From positions 3,196-67,195 of the forward strand of contig SPAW01000011.1 of assembly GCA_005239465.1 (NCBI GenBank): a DNA stretch of 64,000 bases, given 5' to 3'. A model generated the notes under the pieces. The model searched no databases, was not told the origin of the DNA, and saw nothing but the letters and a program-made list of their open reading frames with translations. Shown here in pieces: positions 36,866 through 46,208 of the stretch. Position 1 is the first letter of the stretch; every line of letters begins with the position of its first letter. The DNA is from Nitrospira sp. GTDB taxonomy: Bacteria > Nitrospirota > Nitrospiria > Nitrospirales > Nitrospiraceae. The translations under genes were made by a program, and so were the position numbers.

Positions 36866-37658
36866 ACCCTCCCACTCAGTGATCGTCGTTATTCCGGCGC
36901 GATACACCTCGTCCCGTTTTCCCGGGAAGCCGCTGGTCAAGCTCAACGGCAAGACGATGATCCAGCATGTGTATGAACGGGCTGTGGCGTGTCGTGTCGT
37001 GTCGGATGTGTTGGTGGCGACCGATGACGATCGCATCAAACAGGCCGTCGAGCAGTTCGGCGGGCGTGTCGTAATGGTGAACGGAGCCTATCGCACGGGA
37101 ACCGACCGGGTGGCCACGGTGGCGCGCATGTTTGCGGGCGAGTTTTTTATGAATTTGCAGGGTGATGAAATTCCGCTGAACCCGGAGTTGTTGGCCGATC
37201 TCATCGAGCCATTCATCCAGAGCGGTGCTGAAATGGGAACGTTGAAACGAGCGATGAATTCAACGGAGGATCTGCACAACCCGGCCGTGGTCAAAGTGGT
37301 GACTGACGCCCGAGGCTATGCCTTATACTTTTCCAGGGCTCCGATTCCGCTAGTCCGCGATGATCCCAATCGCCGGGTCGTCGGTGGCCTGCACTACATC
37401 CATTTGGGTGTGTACATGTACACGAAAGAGACCCTCCTGCGATTTACGGCCTTGCCGACCAGTCCCTTGGAAGACGCCGAGAAGCTCGAACAACTCCGTG
37501 GATTGGACAACGGCATTCGTATCCGGGTCTGGGAAACCAAACACGCATCCTTACGGGTCGACCAGCCGGAAGATGTGCCGGATGTCGCTGAAAAACTGCA
37601 GCAGTACGAGGCCGTCAAGCGCGAACTAGAACTCAAAGGGGTGGCGTCGGGTCGATGA
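36858..37658 (+). CDS. kdsB: 3-deoxy-manno-octulosonate cytidylyltransferase
   Basis: KdsB activates Kdo with CTP to CMP-Kdo. ATG 36858 gives 266 aa, starting near [18 protein letters not shown], the nucleotidyltransferase signature, with [15 protein letters not shown] and [12 protein letters not shown]. The previous gene overlaps by 8 nt. The next gene, pyrG, makes CTP, the co-substrate, so the neighbourhood groups substrate supply with use. Confidence 0.95.
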   Translation: MSKPSHSVIVVIPARYTSSRFPGKPLVKLNGKTMIQHVYERAVACRVVSDVLVATDDDRIKQAVEQFGGRVVMVNGAYRTGTDRVATVARMFAGEFFMNLQGDEIPLNPELLADLIEPFIQSGAEMGTLKRAMNSTEDLHNPAVVKVVTDARGYALYFSRAPIPLVRDDPNRRVVGGLHYIHLGVYMYTKETLLRFTALPTSPLEDAEKLEQLRGLDNGIRIRVWETKHASLRVDQPEDVPDVAEKLQQYEAVKRELELKGVASGR

Positions 37659-37707
37659 GGATGCCATGCGGATCAGAGTGGTCCGAACACCGACGGTGGG
37701 GGCAACC

Positions 37708-39309
37708 ATGAGCAAATTCATCTTTGTGACGGGAGGAGTCGTCTCGTCGCTCGGGAAGGGTCTGGCATCGGCATCCATCGGGAACCTCCTCGAAAGCCGA
37801 GGCTTGAAGATCACCTTTCTGAAGCTGGATCCGTATATCAACGTGGATCCGGGCACGATGAACCCCTATCAGCACGGGGAGGTCTATGTCACGGATGATG
37901 GAGCTGAGACCGATCTCGACCTCGGTCATTATGAACGATTTACGTCATTGTCGCTGACGAAGGAAAGCAATTATACGACCGGCCGGATCTACCACTCCGT
38001 CATTACGAAGGAGCGGCGCGGGGACTATCTCGGCGGGACGGTGCAAGTGGTGCCCCATGTGACGGACGAGATTAAGCAAGCCATCATACGCATTTCCAAG
38101 GGCATGGATGTCACGATCGTCGAGATCGGCGGCACGGTGGGCGACATTGAAAGCTTGCCCTTCCTCGAAGCCATTCGGCAGATGCCCTACGATGTCGGGC
38201 GCGACAATGTGTTGTATGTCCATCTCACGTTGGTGCCTTACATCGGCGCTGCCGGTGAATTGAAGACCAAGCCGACGCAACATTCGGTCAATAAGCTGCG
38301 CGAGATCGGTATCCAGCCGAATATTCTCTTGTGCCGCACGGACCGCTATCTTCCCCCGGAACTCAAGGGTAAGATCGCCATGTTCTGCAACGTAGAGAAG
38401 GATGCCGTGATTACCGCCAAAGACGTGGATACGATCTACGAAGTGCCGATCGTGTTTCGAAAGGAGGGTTTGGACGAACTGATCGTCCGGCAGCTTCACT
38501 TAGAGACCGGTCTGCCGAATCTTCGCGAGTGGGACGCGATGGTGCAGAAGATCAAGCGGCCCAAGCACGAAATTACGGTGGCGCTGGTGGGGAAGTACGT
38601 CGGGCACAAGGAGTGTTACAAGAGTCTCGCAGAAGCCCTAGCTCATGGGGGGATCGATCACGAAACCAAGGTCAATATCAACTGGATCGAATCCGAAGAT
38701 GTCGAGCGGCTGGGCACCGAGCGGATTCTGCGCGAGGCCGACGGAATTCTGATTCCCGGTGGATTTGGCGCGCGAGGGATCGAGGGCAAGATTACGACGA
38801 TCCAATACTCGCGGGAGCATCAGGTGCCGTTCCTCGGACTCTGTTTGGGCATGCAGTGTGCGACGATCGAATTCGCGCGCAACGTGGCAGGGTTGGCTGG
38901 CGCCAACAGCGCGGAGTTCGACGAGCGTTCGCCCCATCCGGTGATTCATTTGATGTCCGATCAGCATTCTGTGAGCGACAAAGGCGGGACGATGCGCCTC
39001 GGGTCCTATCTCTGCAAGCTCGGAGAGGGGACACTTGCTCAGAAGATGTACGGCGTGAGCGAGGTACGCGAGCGCCACCGACATCGGTATGAATTCAACA
39101 ACTCATACCGCGAGCAGCTGACCGCCAAAGGGCTGGTGTTGAGCGGGCTGTCGCCGGATGGCCGATTGGTAGAAATCGTTGAGTTGAAGAATCATCCGTG
39201 GTTCTTAGCCACCCAGTTCCATCCGGAATATAATTCCCGTCCGCACCGTCCGCATCCGCTCTTCAGCGGATTTGTGGGAGCGGCACTGCGCCGAAAATGC
39301 GGCCACTGA
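37708..39309 (+). CDS. pyrG: CTP synthase
   Basis: PyrG aminates UTP to CTP using glutamine and ATP. ATG 37708 gives 533 aa; the frame opens 14 codons earlier. The N-terminal synthetase domain begins [20 protein letters not shown], with [15 protein letters not shown]. The amidotransferase domain has the nucleophile in [15 protein letters not shown] and the His/Glu pair in [16 protein letters not shown]. It sits among Kdo genes; a palindromic repeat follows the stop immediately. Confidence 0.97.
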   Translation: MSKFIFVTGGVVSSLGKGLASASIGNLLESRGLKITFLKLDPYINVDPGTMNPYQHGEVYVTDDGAETDLDLGHYERFTSLSLTKESNYTTGRIYHSVITKERRGDYLGGTVQVVPHVTDEIKQAIIRISKGMDVTIVEIGGTVGDIESLPFLEAIRQMPYDVGRDNVLYVHLTLVPYIGAAGELKTKPTQHSVNKLREIGIQPNILLCRTDRYLPPELKGKIAMFCNVEKDAVITAKDVDTIYEVPIVFRKEGLDELIVRQLHLETGLPNLREWDAMVQKIKRPKHEITVALVGKYVGHKECYKSLAEALAHGGIDHETKVNINWIESEDVERLGTERILREADGILIPGGFGARGIEGKITTIQYSREHQVPFLGLCLGMQCATIEFARNVAGLAGANSAEFDERSPHPVIHLMSDQHSVSDKGGTMRLGSYLCKLGEGTLAQKMYGVSEVRERHRHRYEFNNSYREQLTAKGLVLSGLSPDGRLVEIVELKNHPWFLATQFHPEYNSRPHRPHPLFSGFVGAALRRKCGH

Positions 39310-39310
39310 G

Positions 39311-39439
39311 GCGTGATGCTGAAACTGCCTTTCAACTGCGTTCTCGACTCGGCAAAATCCTCAACGTAGCTCCGAAGCTACGCCTGCGGTTTTGTCTCGT
39401 CTGCGGCCTTGTTGAAAGATCAGTTTGAACATCCCGCAG
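39311..39439. repeat. Stop-codon-abutting palindromic repeat, copy 2
   Basis: It starts one base after the pyrG TGA. The left arm GATGCTGAAACTG pairs with CAGTTTGAACATC on the right, changed together relative to the other copies (AAACTG/CAGTTT instead of AAAAAG/CTTTTT). The inner stem GTAGCTCCGAAGCTAC matches copy 3. The end lies 17 nt before kdsA. Confidence 0.75.
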
Positions 39440-39456
39440 AAATACGAAGGGCATAG

Positions 39457-40284
39457 ATGACGCACGAAGTCCAGATCGGTTCGTTCAAGGCAGGGGCGGG
39501 CAACCGGCAGTTTCTGATCGCCGGTCCCTGCGTGATTGAGAGCGAGCAACTGGTGATGGATACGGCGGGCCGCATCGCCGAGATCGCCAAGTCGTTGCGG
39601 ATGCCCTACATCTTCAAGTCGTCGTTCGATAAAGCCAACCGGACTTCCATCAAATCTTTCCGCGGCCCCGGCATCGAGAAGGGCTTGGCGGTGCTGAAGA
39701 AGGTGAGGGACCAGCTTGGTCTTCCCGTGTTGACCGACGTGCATACGGAAGAACAGGCGACGGAAGCAGGAAAGATCGTCGATGTGCTCCAGATTCCAGC
39801 GTTCCTGTGCCGGCAAACGGACTTGCTCATCGCAGCGGCAAAAACCGGGAAGGTTGTCAATGTGAAGAAGGGCCAGTTTCTTTCGCCGATCGAGATGGGC
39901 AATGCGGTGAAGAAGGTGGAGGAGTGCGGCAGTCGGCGTATCATCCTCACGGAGCGCGGCTCGTCGTTTGGGTACAACAATCTTGTCGTCGACATGCGGT
40001 CCTTTCCCATTATGAGGAGCTTCGGCTATCCTGTCGTGTTCGACGCGACGCATAGCGTGCAGTTACCTGGCGGCGGGGGCACCAAGTCCAGCGGGCAACG
40101 TGAGTTTGTGGAACCGTTGGCCTGTGCGGCAGCCGGCGTCGGCGTTGACGGGTTCTTCATGGAAGTGCATCCGAACCCGGACGAGGCCCTGTCCGACGGG
40201 CCGAACATGGTACCGTTGCATCAATTGAAATCCCTGCTTGAACGGGTCCTGCGCATATGCGACGCAGCAAAACCGCGAAACTAA
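39457..40284 (+). CDS. kdsA: 2-dehydro-3-deoxyphosphooctonate aldolase (Kdo-8-phosphate synthase)
   Basis: KdsA condenses arabinose 5-phosphate with phosphoenolpyruvate to Kdo-8-phosphate. The 275-aa chain has [55 protein letters not shown] and [13 protein letters not shown]. The metal-site Cys (AGPCVIES) and ECGSRRI suggest the metal-dependent class, which I infer only loosely. The end overlaps kdsD by 28 nt. Confidence 0.96.
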   Translation: MTHEVQIGSFKAGAGNRQFLIAGPCVIESEQLVMDTAGRIAEIAKSLRMPYIFKSSFDKANRTSIKSFRGPGIEKGLAVLKKVRDQLGLPVLTDVHTEEQATEAGKIVDVLQIPAFLCRQTDLLIAAAKTGKVVNVKKGQFLSPIEMGNAVKKVEECGSRRIILTERGSSFGYNNLVVDMRSFPIMRSFGYPVVFDATHSVQLPGGGGTKSSGQREFVEPLACAAAGVGVDGFFMEVHPNPDEALSDGPNMVPLHQLKSLLERVLRICDAAKPRN

Positions 40285-41285
40285 AATCAACCGCTCCACT
40301 GCTCCCCAAGACCGTCAAGAGCATCGGGAGTCTTGGCGATGGAAAGCGTGTGCTTGAGATCGAAGCCCGCGCGGTCCAGGCACTCATCGACCGGTTGGAC
40401 AGCAAGTTTGCCAAAGCGGTGGATCTGCTGGCTCAGTGCAAAGGCAAGGTCGTGGTGTCGGGCATGGGGAAGTCCGGCTTGATCGGCCAGAAGATCGCAG
40501 CGACGCTCGCTAGTACCGGTACCTCCTCATTCTTCCTCCATCCAGCCGAAGGCGTGCATGGTGATCTCGGTATGTTGGCGCGGCGTGATGCCCTGATTGC
40601 GATTTCCAATAGCGGAGAGACGCAGGAACTATTGCAACTGTTGCCCTATGTCAAGCGTATGGGCATTCCGGTAATCGGGCTCACGGGACGGATGAACTCC
40701 ACCTTGTCAAAGAACTGCGATGTGACGTTGGATGTGTCGGTGGCGGAAGAGGCCTGTCCAATGGGGCTGGCGCCGACCGCCAGCACGACGGCCACGCTTG
40801 CTCTGGGCGATGCGCTCGCTGTCGCCTTGTTGCAAAAGCGCGGTTTCAAGGAAGAGGACTTTGCTCAGTTCCATCCGGGCGGCACGCTGGGACGCCGGTT
40901 GCTGGTTAAAGTGGAAGACCTCATGCATTCCGGAGTGGATCTTCCGAAGGTCGAAGAATCGGTCGCCGGCATAGCGGCGATGTTGGAAATGACTGCTAAG
41001 AAGCTTGGCATGACGACGGTGGTCGATCAGGCGGGCAAGCTCGCGGGCATCATTACGGACGGCGACTTGCGGCGGTTTATCCAACGAGGCGGGGATTTTA
41101 CCAAAGCGACGGCGACCGAGCTGGCCTCCCGGAATCCCAAGACCATTGGGCCGGACGACCTGGCGGCCAAAGCAGTGGAAATGATGGAGCGATATTCGAT
41201 CACTACGCTCGTGGTGACCGAAGGCGATCGCAAGATCCGCGGCGTCATCCATCTGCACGATCTATTGAAGAGCGGCATCGTCTGA
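40257..41285 (+). CDS. kdsD: Arabinose-5-phosphate isomerase
   Basis: KdsD converts ribulose 5-phosphate to arabinose 5-phosphate, the KdsA substrate. The 342-aa protein has an N-terminal SIS domain ([49 protein letters not shown]) and two CBS domains at the C-terminus ([40 protein letters not shown]). The start lies inside the kdsA 3' end, implying coupling. No kdsC phosphatase gene follows, so the Kdo-8-phosphate phosphatase must be encoded elsewhere. Confidence 0.95.
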   Translation: MRRSKTAKLKSTAPLLPKTVKSIGSLGDGKRVLEIEARAVQALIDRLDSKFAKAVDLLAQCKGKVVVSGMGKSGLIGQKIAATLASTGTSSFFLHPAEGVHGDLGMLARRDALIAISNSGETQELLQLLPYVKRMGIPVIGLTGRMNSTLSKNCDVTLDVSVAEEACPMGLAPTASTTATLALGDALAVALLQKRGFKEEDFAQFHPGGTLGRRLLVKVEDLMHSGVDLPKVEESVAGIAAMLEMTAKKLGMTTVVDQAGKLAGIITDGDLRRFIQRGGDFTKATATELASRNPKTIGPDDLAAKAVEMMERYSITTLVVTEGDRKIRGVIHLHDLLKSGIV

Positions 41286-41369
41286 CAGAACAATGAAACA
41301 AGCCCCCTGTATTGTGCCTGTTTAATTTATAGGTGTTGAGTTCTTAGTCTCATGAAGTAGGATAAGAAT

Positions 41370-41966
41370 ATGAATCGCGTCCTGGAAATGTGGCGAGAAA
41401 TCGGGGAAGAGTCGCTCAATCTGCCCAATCTGCTCACGCTCGTCCGCATTCTCTTGATTCCAGTCTTCGTTATTCTCTTTATCACGCCGACGCCGGATCG
41501 GTCGTTGATCGCCGCCGTGATTTTCACCGTAGCGGCGGTGACGGATCTGTTGGATGGCTATATCGCACGGCGAACCGGCCAAGTCACGAAACTCGGCAAG
41601 TTGCTCGATCCGATCGCCGATAAGTTGCTGGTGCTCTCGGCGTTGATCCTCTTGGTCAATATTGATCGCGTCAGCGCCCTCGTAGCGATTCTCGTGATTG
41701 CACGTGAAGTGGCTGTCACGGGCATTCGCGCCATTGCCGCCGGTGAAGGACTGATCATCGCAGCGGAGACGGCGGGCAAGTACAAGATGGCGTTGCAAGT
41801 CGTCGCGATTGTTCTGCTCATTCTGGAAGGGACGGGGCTTGCTGATCTCGGCAATGCGCATTTGGCCGGTACCGTGACACTCTATCTGTCTTTGGTGCTC
41901 GGCTATGTCTCCGGCGGTCAGTATGTGTGGAGCTTTTGGAAGCAGGTAGTCGCTAAGGGACTTTAA
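41370..41966 (+). CDS. pgsA: CDP-diacylglycerol-glycerol-3-phosphate 3-phosphatidyltransferase
   Basis: PgsA makes phosphatidylglycerol phosphate. The 198-aa membrane protein has the CDP-alcohol phosphotransferase motif D-x2-DG-x2-AR...G-x3-D-x3-D as DLLDGYIARRTGQ...LGKLLDPIADK, with at least four hydrophobic helices. It begins with LPNLLTLVRILLIPVFV, typical of PgsA. ATG 41370 follows GTAGGATAAG. Another phosphatidyltransferase specificity is possible but less likely given the motif context. Confidence 0.9.
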   Translation: MNRVLEMWREIGEESLNLPNLLTLVRILLIPVFVILFITPTPDRSLIAAVIFTVAAVTDLLDGYIARRTGQVTKLGKLLDPIADKLLVLSALILLVNIDRVSALVAILVIAREVAVTGIRAIAAGEGLIIAAETAGKYKMALQVVAIVLLILEGTGLADLGNAHLAGTVTLYLSLVLGYVSGGQYVWSFWKQVVAKGL

Positions 41967-42110
41967 CAGGATGCTGAAAAATCCCGCCAGCTTCGTTCTC
42001 GCCTCGAAAGCATCCTCAACGTAGCCCAGAGGCTACGCCTCCGGTGCTTTCATCGGCTGCGGCCTTGCTGGACGGACTTTTTGAGCATCCTGCTAGTTTG
42101 AGCATCCTGT
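41967..42110. repeat. Stop-codon-abutting palindromic repeat, copy 3 (cleanest)
   Basis: It begins on the base after the pgsA TAA with CAGGATGCTGAAAAA and ends GACTTTTTGAGCATCCTG at 42092. An extra terminus TTTGAGCATCCTG follows at 42098-42110. The centre holds CCTCAACGTAGCCCAGAGGCTACGCC, a second stem. Confidence 0.82.
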
Positions 42111-42144
42111 AGCACGTCGGGTCTCACTTCTCAGACAATTCTCC

Positions 42145-42747
42145 ATGGATAATCAAGCGTTCGTGGCAATTTTCGTGGTCCTCGGCTATCTGCTGGGCGC
42201 GGTGCCTTTCGGCGTTGTATTGTCAAATGCGATGGGGTTGCCTGATCCGCGCACGGTCGGCAGCAAAAATGTCGGCTTCACTAACGTTCTGCGCTTGTCG
42301 GGTAAGATAGCTGGAATCCTGACATTGATCGGCGATATGGGGAAAGGGTGGGTAATGAGTTTTATGGCGACGCAGTTGCTGCAGGAAGAGTGGGCCATCT
42401 TGCTCGTGGCTCTCGCACCGTTCCTCGGCCATCTCTTTTCGCCATTTCTAGGATTCACAGGCGGCAAGGGTGTGGCCACGGCGCTCGGCTCAGTCCTCGG
42501 CGTTGCACCGCTCATGGGTTTCATTTTGCTCCTCACGTGGATCGGGGCCGTGGCCCTGTGGCGCTACTCCTCCGGTGGCGCACTCACCGCCTTCGGGCTC
42601 TTTCCGATCATCGCCGTATTCATTCGTCCCACGGTCGGATTTATTCTCTTCTCCGTCGTAGTGAGCGGCCTAATTGTGATGAAGCACAAGGAGAATATCG
42701 AGCGGCTGTGGAACGGAACGGAGAGTAGGATCGGGCAGCGCGGCTGA
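42145..42747 (+). CDS. plsY: Acyl-phosphate:glycerol-3-phosphate acyltransferase
   Basis: PlsY transfers an acyl group from acyl phosphate to glycerol 3-phosphate, the first step of phospholipid synthesis. The 200-aa integral membrane protein has the three PlsY motifs: GAVPFGVVLSNAMGLPDPR, the glycine/asparagine-rich GSKNVGFTNVLR (normally GSGNIGATNVLR) and GHLFSPFLGFTGGKGVATALG, plus KHKENIERL near the end. The first motif is slightly diverged, but active-site residues appear intact. It follows pgsA and is separated from it by repeat copy 3. Confidence 0.92.
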   Translation: MDNQAFVAIFVVLGYLLGAVPFGVVLSNAMGLPDPRTVGSKNVGFTNVLRLSGKIAGILTLIGDMGKGWVMSFMATQLLQEEWAILLVALAPFLGHLFSPFLGFTGGKGVATALGSVLGVAPLMGFILLLTWIGAVALWRYSSGGALTAFGLFPIIAVFIRPTVGFILFSVVVSGLIVMKHKENIERLWNGTESRIGQRG

Positions 42748-43080
42748 TACTCTGTGCTCGCCCACCGCTGTAGGTCAAACTAATGAGGGTGCGTGGCCCT
42801 CTCCCTTGAAGATCCCCATAACCCAATACTCAGGTATCGCTGAGCCGTTGGACTGCGGGAGGTTTTCCTTGGACTTGGGAGTAGCGTAGTCTTTAAAATA
42901 TAAAAGGGCCACAGCCGGTACAATAATATCCGTGCCGTTCCTCCCCGCGCCTTCCCCTTTCACGCATTGACCTACAAGTACTGATCTCATCCTCTCTTCC
43001 AGACGAACTTGGGCAGGGAGTCGTAGCCGCCTATTGCCGGATGGAGAGGGACCAATCCTGCCGGAATGTGTTATAGGAAA
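42748..43080. other. Spacer between plsY and a minus-strand gene pair
   Basis: About 330 bp. A minus-strand open frame (42775-42990, 71 codons) has a protein-like tail (YWVMGIFKGEGHAPSL) but no convincing RBS, so I leave it uncalled. A GAGGGTGCGTGGCCCTC hairpin near 42785 could be part of a terminator. Nothing else is evident. Confidence 0.4.
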
Positions 43081-43353
43081 CTAGCGGGAGACGATGCTGA
43101 CCTGTGCGGAATAGCCGAGCTGCGCGAGGAGTTGCTCGCAATCTTCCCACGCGAGTCCGAATGCACGTACGTCGGCGACACCGAGCCGAGCAACTGTGTC
43201 ACGAATTGTCGTCAGATGGATAGGGTCAAACTCACCTTCCATCAGCGCCGACTCAGCCCAGGCGACGAGATTGGCCAGCGTCAGCTCATGTCGCAGGTAT
43301 GCGGCAAGCTTTTCGGCAACAGTCTCGCGGGAAATAAGCTTCATCGTTGTCAC
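43081..43353 (-). CDS. Conserved hypothetical protein, second gene of a small pair (90 aa)
   Basis: The start overlaps the previous minus-strand stop by 4 nt (GTGA). The product is acidic and all-helical (RETVAEKLAAYLRHEL, LANLVAWAESALMEG, IRDTVARLGVADVRAFGL, WEDCEQLLAQLGY). I recognise it as a recurring partner of the neighbour gene but know no assigned function. The size and acidic character would fit an antitoxin or an adaptor. No membrane segment is seen. Confidence 0.65.
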   Translation of the reverse strand: MTTMKLISRETVAEKLAAYLRHELTLANLVAWAESALMEGEFDPIHLTTIRDTVARLGVADVRAFGLAWEDCEQLLAQLGYSAQVSIVSR

Positions 43354-43586
43354 ACCTTCTGGTGCCCTAAGTCTACCGGATACTTGTCGTGGACCTCAAC
43401 TAATTGTCCTCTTTCGTCGTAGATTTCCTGATAGAAGCGACGCGTGCCTTCCTGGACGTCCACTTCTTTGACATATCGCGCCCTCCACCCGGATCGACCG
43501 AGTACATCGAGCCAGTAACGCCTCCCGCCGCCTGGCAACTCCTGCCAATTCGGAAACTTCTGTTCGTTCTGTTCCTTTGTGCTCAC
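43350..43586 (-). CDS. Conserved hypothetical protein, first gene of a small pair (78 aa)
   Basis: A GTG at 43586 begins STKEQNEQKFPNWQELPGGG. The conserved core RRYWLDVLGRSGWRARYVKE and FYQEIYDERGQLVEVHDKYP predicts a compact beta-sheet protein. Arg/Lys and aromatic residues are abundant. It co-occurs with the 90-aa gene that it overlaps. A TTGACA on the minus strand at 43624-43619 could be the -35 box, which would leave almost no 5' leader. Function unknown; a toxin-antitoxin-like role is only a guess. Confidence 0.65.
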   Translation of the reverse strand: MSTKEQNEQKFPNWQELPGGGRRYWLDVLGRSGWRARYVKEVDVQEGTRRFYQEIYDERGQLVEVHDKYPVDLGHQKV

Positions 43587-43652
43587 CGTGCGCGCATACT
43601 CCTGAATTTCTCAGAGACTGTCAAGAAAGCAAGCCAGTTAATCTTCGCTGAA

Positions 43653-43681
43653 TTGACTCTCCTCCGACCCCTTCATATAAT
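43653..43681 (+). promoter_or_regulatory. Promoter of the MutL-like membrane cluster
   Basis: TTGACT (43653-43658), 17 bp, TATAAT (43676-43681). It lies 41 nt before the first gene of the cluster at 43722, on the plus strand, in the divergent spacer with the two-gene pair. Confidence 0.75.
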
Positions 43682-43721
43682 GACTTCCCACAATTGATTT
43701 CGACTGCCTTTCCAGGCACTT

Positions 43722-44102
43722 ATGGCTTCCTTCACCAAGGCATCTCTCTCTGGGAAATGGGGCAAGATCCGCGCGGAACTGGTCCATGCCTTCTCGACCA
43801 AGTCCGAGGTAGAAATCTTTACGATTGAAGACCTTGCTTTGCTTCAACGTATCGCCGACGTGGTGGTAAAGCGGGGTATGGCCGCGCCTGCGACGGTGTT
43901 TCTAGAATCTCTCGGGCCGATGAACTTTCTTGGCAGCCAGGCGCTGCATTTCCTGACCCCTATCCTTGAGTTTGCGTTCAACGTCAAAGAACTCGAACAA
44001 GTCGCCCATCTCCTTGAACGACGCGATACGATTGCTCGTCTCATCGCTCTCATCGAAGCCAAATCTGCTCCCCGCGCTCCACAAGGAGCGTCCGCTCGAT
44101 GA
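43722..44102 (+). CDS. Small soluble protein heading the MutL-like cluster (126 aa)
   Basis: The ATG at 43722 lies downstream of a strong promoter. The sequence starts MASFTKASLSGKWGKIRAEL and has a helical core (ALLQRIADVVVKRGMAAPAT, VFLESLGPMNFLGSQALHFL, FNVKELEQVAHLLERRDTIA). ESLGPMNFLGSQAL looks like a conserved signature. No membrane helix or catalytic motif is clear. The hydrophobic core may bind the membrane or a partner. It is followed by a CGTGAAGCG-word hairpin and then the MutL-like gene, so it probably belongs to that system. I do not recognise a named family. Confidence 0.65.
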   Translation: MASFTKASLSGKWGKIRAELVHAFSTKSEVEIFTIEDLALLQRIADVVVKRGMAAPATVFLESLGPMNFLGSQALHFLTPILEFAFNVKELEQVAHLLERRDTIARLIALIEAKSAPRAPQGASAR

Positions 44103-44290
44103 CGCGCAGCCGTGAAGCGTATCTCGAAAAGACCGTCTCTCGTGAAGCGTCTCTCGTGAAGCGTGTCTCGAAAAGACCGTCGCTCGTGATGCGTGAAGCG
44201 TATCTCGCAGACGACGATCATCCTGACCGCGAACGACGAGATACGAGATACGAACGACGCTTTACGAATCACGCATGTCAGCTCAAGAGC
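44103..44290. repeat. Word-type hairpin spacer (CGTGAAGCGTATCTCG / CGAGATACGAACGACG)
   Basis: Near-tandem words GTGAAGCGTATCTCG, GTGAAGCGTCTCTCG, GTGAAGCGTGTCTCG fill the left half. The right half has ACGACGAGATACGAGATACG and AACGACGCTTTACG, complementary to the left. The same vocabulary fills the centre of repeat copy 5 near 63615-63740. Confidence 0.72.
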
Positions 44291-44297
44291 CTGTAGG

Positions 44298-46151
44298 ATG
44301 AGTATCCAAGAAGCTGGCAAGAGTAGCCATCCCCTCAACGTCATCGTCGCCACGGACTGTGGGAGCACGACGACCAAAGCCATTCTCATCGAGAAAGTCG
44401 ACAACGAGTACCGCCAGACGTATCGGGGTGAGGCGCCGACGACAGTGGAAGCGCCGTTCGAGGACGTAACGCGTGGTGTGCTGAATGCGATTGCCGAAAT
44501 CGAAGAGCTCTCCGGCCGCAAGATTCTCGATGGGGAGAAGATTCTCACGCCTAATCGCGCAGCTCAAGGCGATCCCAGGACGGGCGTCGATATCTACATC
44601 TCTACCAGCAGCGCGGGTGGCGGGTTGCAGATGATGGTGACGGGTGTTGTTCAGAACATGACCGGCGAAAGCGCGCAGCGCGCAGCGCTCGGGGCCGGTG
44701 CGATCGTGATTGACGTACTCGCTTCGAACGATGGTCGTTTGCCGCATGAAAAGATCGAACGCATCAGAACGATGCGACCGGACATGATCTTGATGTCCGG
44801 CGGCACGGACGGCGGGGCGGTGACCCACGTAGTTGAAATGGCCGAGTACATTGCAGCAGCGGAGCCGCGGCCACGGTTCGGGGCGACCTACAAGCTCCCG
44901 TTGATTTACGCCGGCAACAAGGATGCTCAGGGGCAGGTGAAACATATTTTGGGCGAAAAGGCCGCGCTGGAAGTGACGGACAATATTCGTCCGGTGTTGG
45001 AACGGGAGAATCTCGCACCTGCGCGCAACAAGATCCATGACCTGTTCCTCGAACACGTGATGCAGCAAGCCCCTGGCTATAAAAAGTTGATCGACATGAC
45101 GGGCGCGCCGATCATGCCGACGCCGGCGGCCGTCGGCGTGATTATGGAAACGATCGCCAGGCGCGATCACTTGAATCTCATCGGCGTGGATATCGGTGGG
45201 GCAACGACGGACGTATTCTCGGTCTTCGAAGGTGTTTTCAATCGAACGGTCAGCGCCAACCTGGGAATGTCCTACAGTATCTCCAACGTGCTTGCCGAAG
45301 CGGGACTGGCGAACATCATGCGCTGGGTGCCGTTTACGATCGATGAACAGACCCTCCGCAACCGGATCAAGAACAAGATGGTCCGGCCGACGACCATCCC
45401 ACAAACCCTCGACGAGTTGCAGATTGAACAGGCGATCGCACGCGAAGCCTTGCGGCTGGCCCTGATTCATCACAAATCGCTCGCCACGGGCTTGAAGGGT
45501 GTGCAGCAGGAACGGACGATTTCCGACGTGTTTGAGCAGCAGACTTCCGGCAAGACGCTGATCGACATGCTGAAGCTGGATCTGATCGTCGGCAGCGGCG
45601 GGATTCTTTCGCATGCCCCGCGTCGTGTCCAATCAATGGTGATGATGGTGGATGCCTACGAGCCGCTGGGTTTCACCCGGCTCTCGGTGGATAGCATTTT
45701 CATGATGCCGCATCTCGGCGTCCTGTCGACGATTGATGAGAAAGCCGCGACGGATGTGTTTGTTCGCGATTGTATGGTCTATCTCGGGACCTGCGTCGCG
45801 CCGATCGGGCAGGGGAAAGACGGCGAACGTTGCGCCGACTACGAGATCATGTTTTCCGATGGAAAGGTCGTCAAGGATCAGCTCACGTTCGGCGAGTTGC
45901 GGCTGTTCCCGCTCGCACTGAACCAGAAGGCAACGATGACCATGCAGCCGGCGAAACAGGTCAACCTCGGCGCCGGGCCTGGGACGCCTGTGACGCGCGA
46001 GGTTCAAGGAGGCGTGGTCGGCCTGATGCTCGATGGACGGGGCCGTCCACTCCAACTTCCGGCTGATCAGCTGGCCCGCGTCGCGGCACTCACGAAATGG
46101 TTCAGCGCTGTCGGGCTGTACCCGACCGCGAATAAAAATGTTGAATTTTAA
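44298..46151 (+). CDS. MutL/GlmL-like ASKHA-fold ATPase (glutamate mutase accessory family)
   Basis: ATG 44298 with GTAGG upstream gives 617 aa. Phosphate-binding motifs of the actin-like ATPase fold are visible: VATDCGSTTTKAILIE near residue 18 and GVDIGGATTDVFSVFEGVFN near 295. The rest matches the MutL/GlmL family named for glutamate mutase reactivation (ISTSSAGGGLQMMVTG, ILMSGGTDGGAVTHVVEMAE, IVGSGGILSHAPRR). No glutamate mutase subunits or B12-binding DxHxxG protein lie nearby. Instead it is followed by a barrel protein and membrane proteins, so its client is probably different. An ATP-driven chaperone or switch role is inferred from the fold. Confidence 0.8.
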   Translation: MSIQEAGKSSHPLNVIVATDCGSTTTKAILIEKVDNEYRQTYRGEAPTTVEAPFEDVTRGVLNAIAEIEELSGRKILDGEKILTPNRAAQGDPRTGVDIYISTSSAGGGLQMMVTGVVQNMTGESAQRAALGAGAIVIDVLASNDGRLPHEKIERIRTMRPDMILMSGGTDGGAVTHVVEMAEYIAAAEPRPRFGATYKLPLIYAGNKDAQGQVKHILGEKAALEVTDNIRPVLERENLAPARNKIHDLFLEHVMQQAPGYKKLIDMTGAPIMPTPAAVGVIMETIARRDHLNLIGVDIGGATTDVFSVFEGVFNRTVSANLGMSYSISNVLAEAGLANIMRWVPFTIDEQTLRNRIKNKMVRPTTIPQTLDELQIEQAIAREALRLALIHHKSLATGLKGVQQERTISDVFEQQTSGKTLIDMLKLDLIVGSGGILSHAPRRVQSMVMMVDAYEPLGFTRLSVDSIFMMPHLGVLSTIDEKAATDVFVRDCMVYLGTCVAPIGQGKDGERCADYEIMFSDGKVVKDQLTFGELRLFPLALNQKATMTMQPAKQVNLGAGPGTPVTREVQGGVVGLMLDGRGRPLQLPADQLARVAALTKWFSAVGLYPTANKNVEF

Positions 46152-46203
46152 ATTTTTAATTTTGAACGAAAACATTCAAAACTAAACATTCAACATTAAA
46201 AAT
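46146..46203. repeat. Word-type hairpin spacer (TTGAATTTTAAATTTTTAA / TTCAACATTAAAAATTC)
   Basis: The left word run TTTTAAATTTTTAATTTTGAA is complementary to TTCAAAACTAAACATTCAA plus ATTAAAAATT. It overlaps the last codons of the MutL-like gene. Related words (TTGAATG, ATTCAACATT) recur at 54590-54685. Confidence 0.6.
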
Positions 46204-46208
46204 TCTTC

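Noticed and set aside
42775-42990. 71-codon minus-strand frame after plsY
   Set aside because: The C-terminal half looks protein-like, but there is no RBS, no recognised family and the N-terminus is unconvincing.
44110-44290. Repeated CGTGAAGCG units considered as a CRISPR array
   Set aside because: Unit spacing is irregular, there are no unique spacers of constant length, and the two halves are complementary rather than direct repeats.
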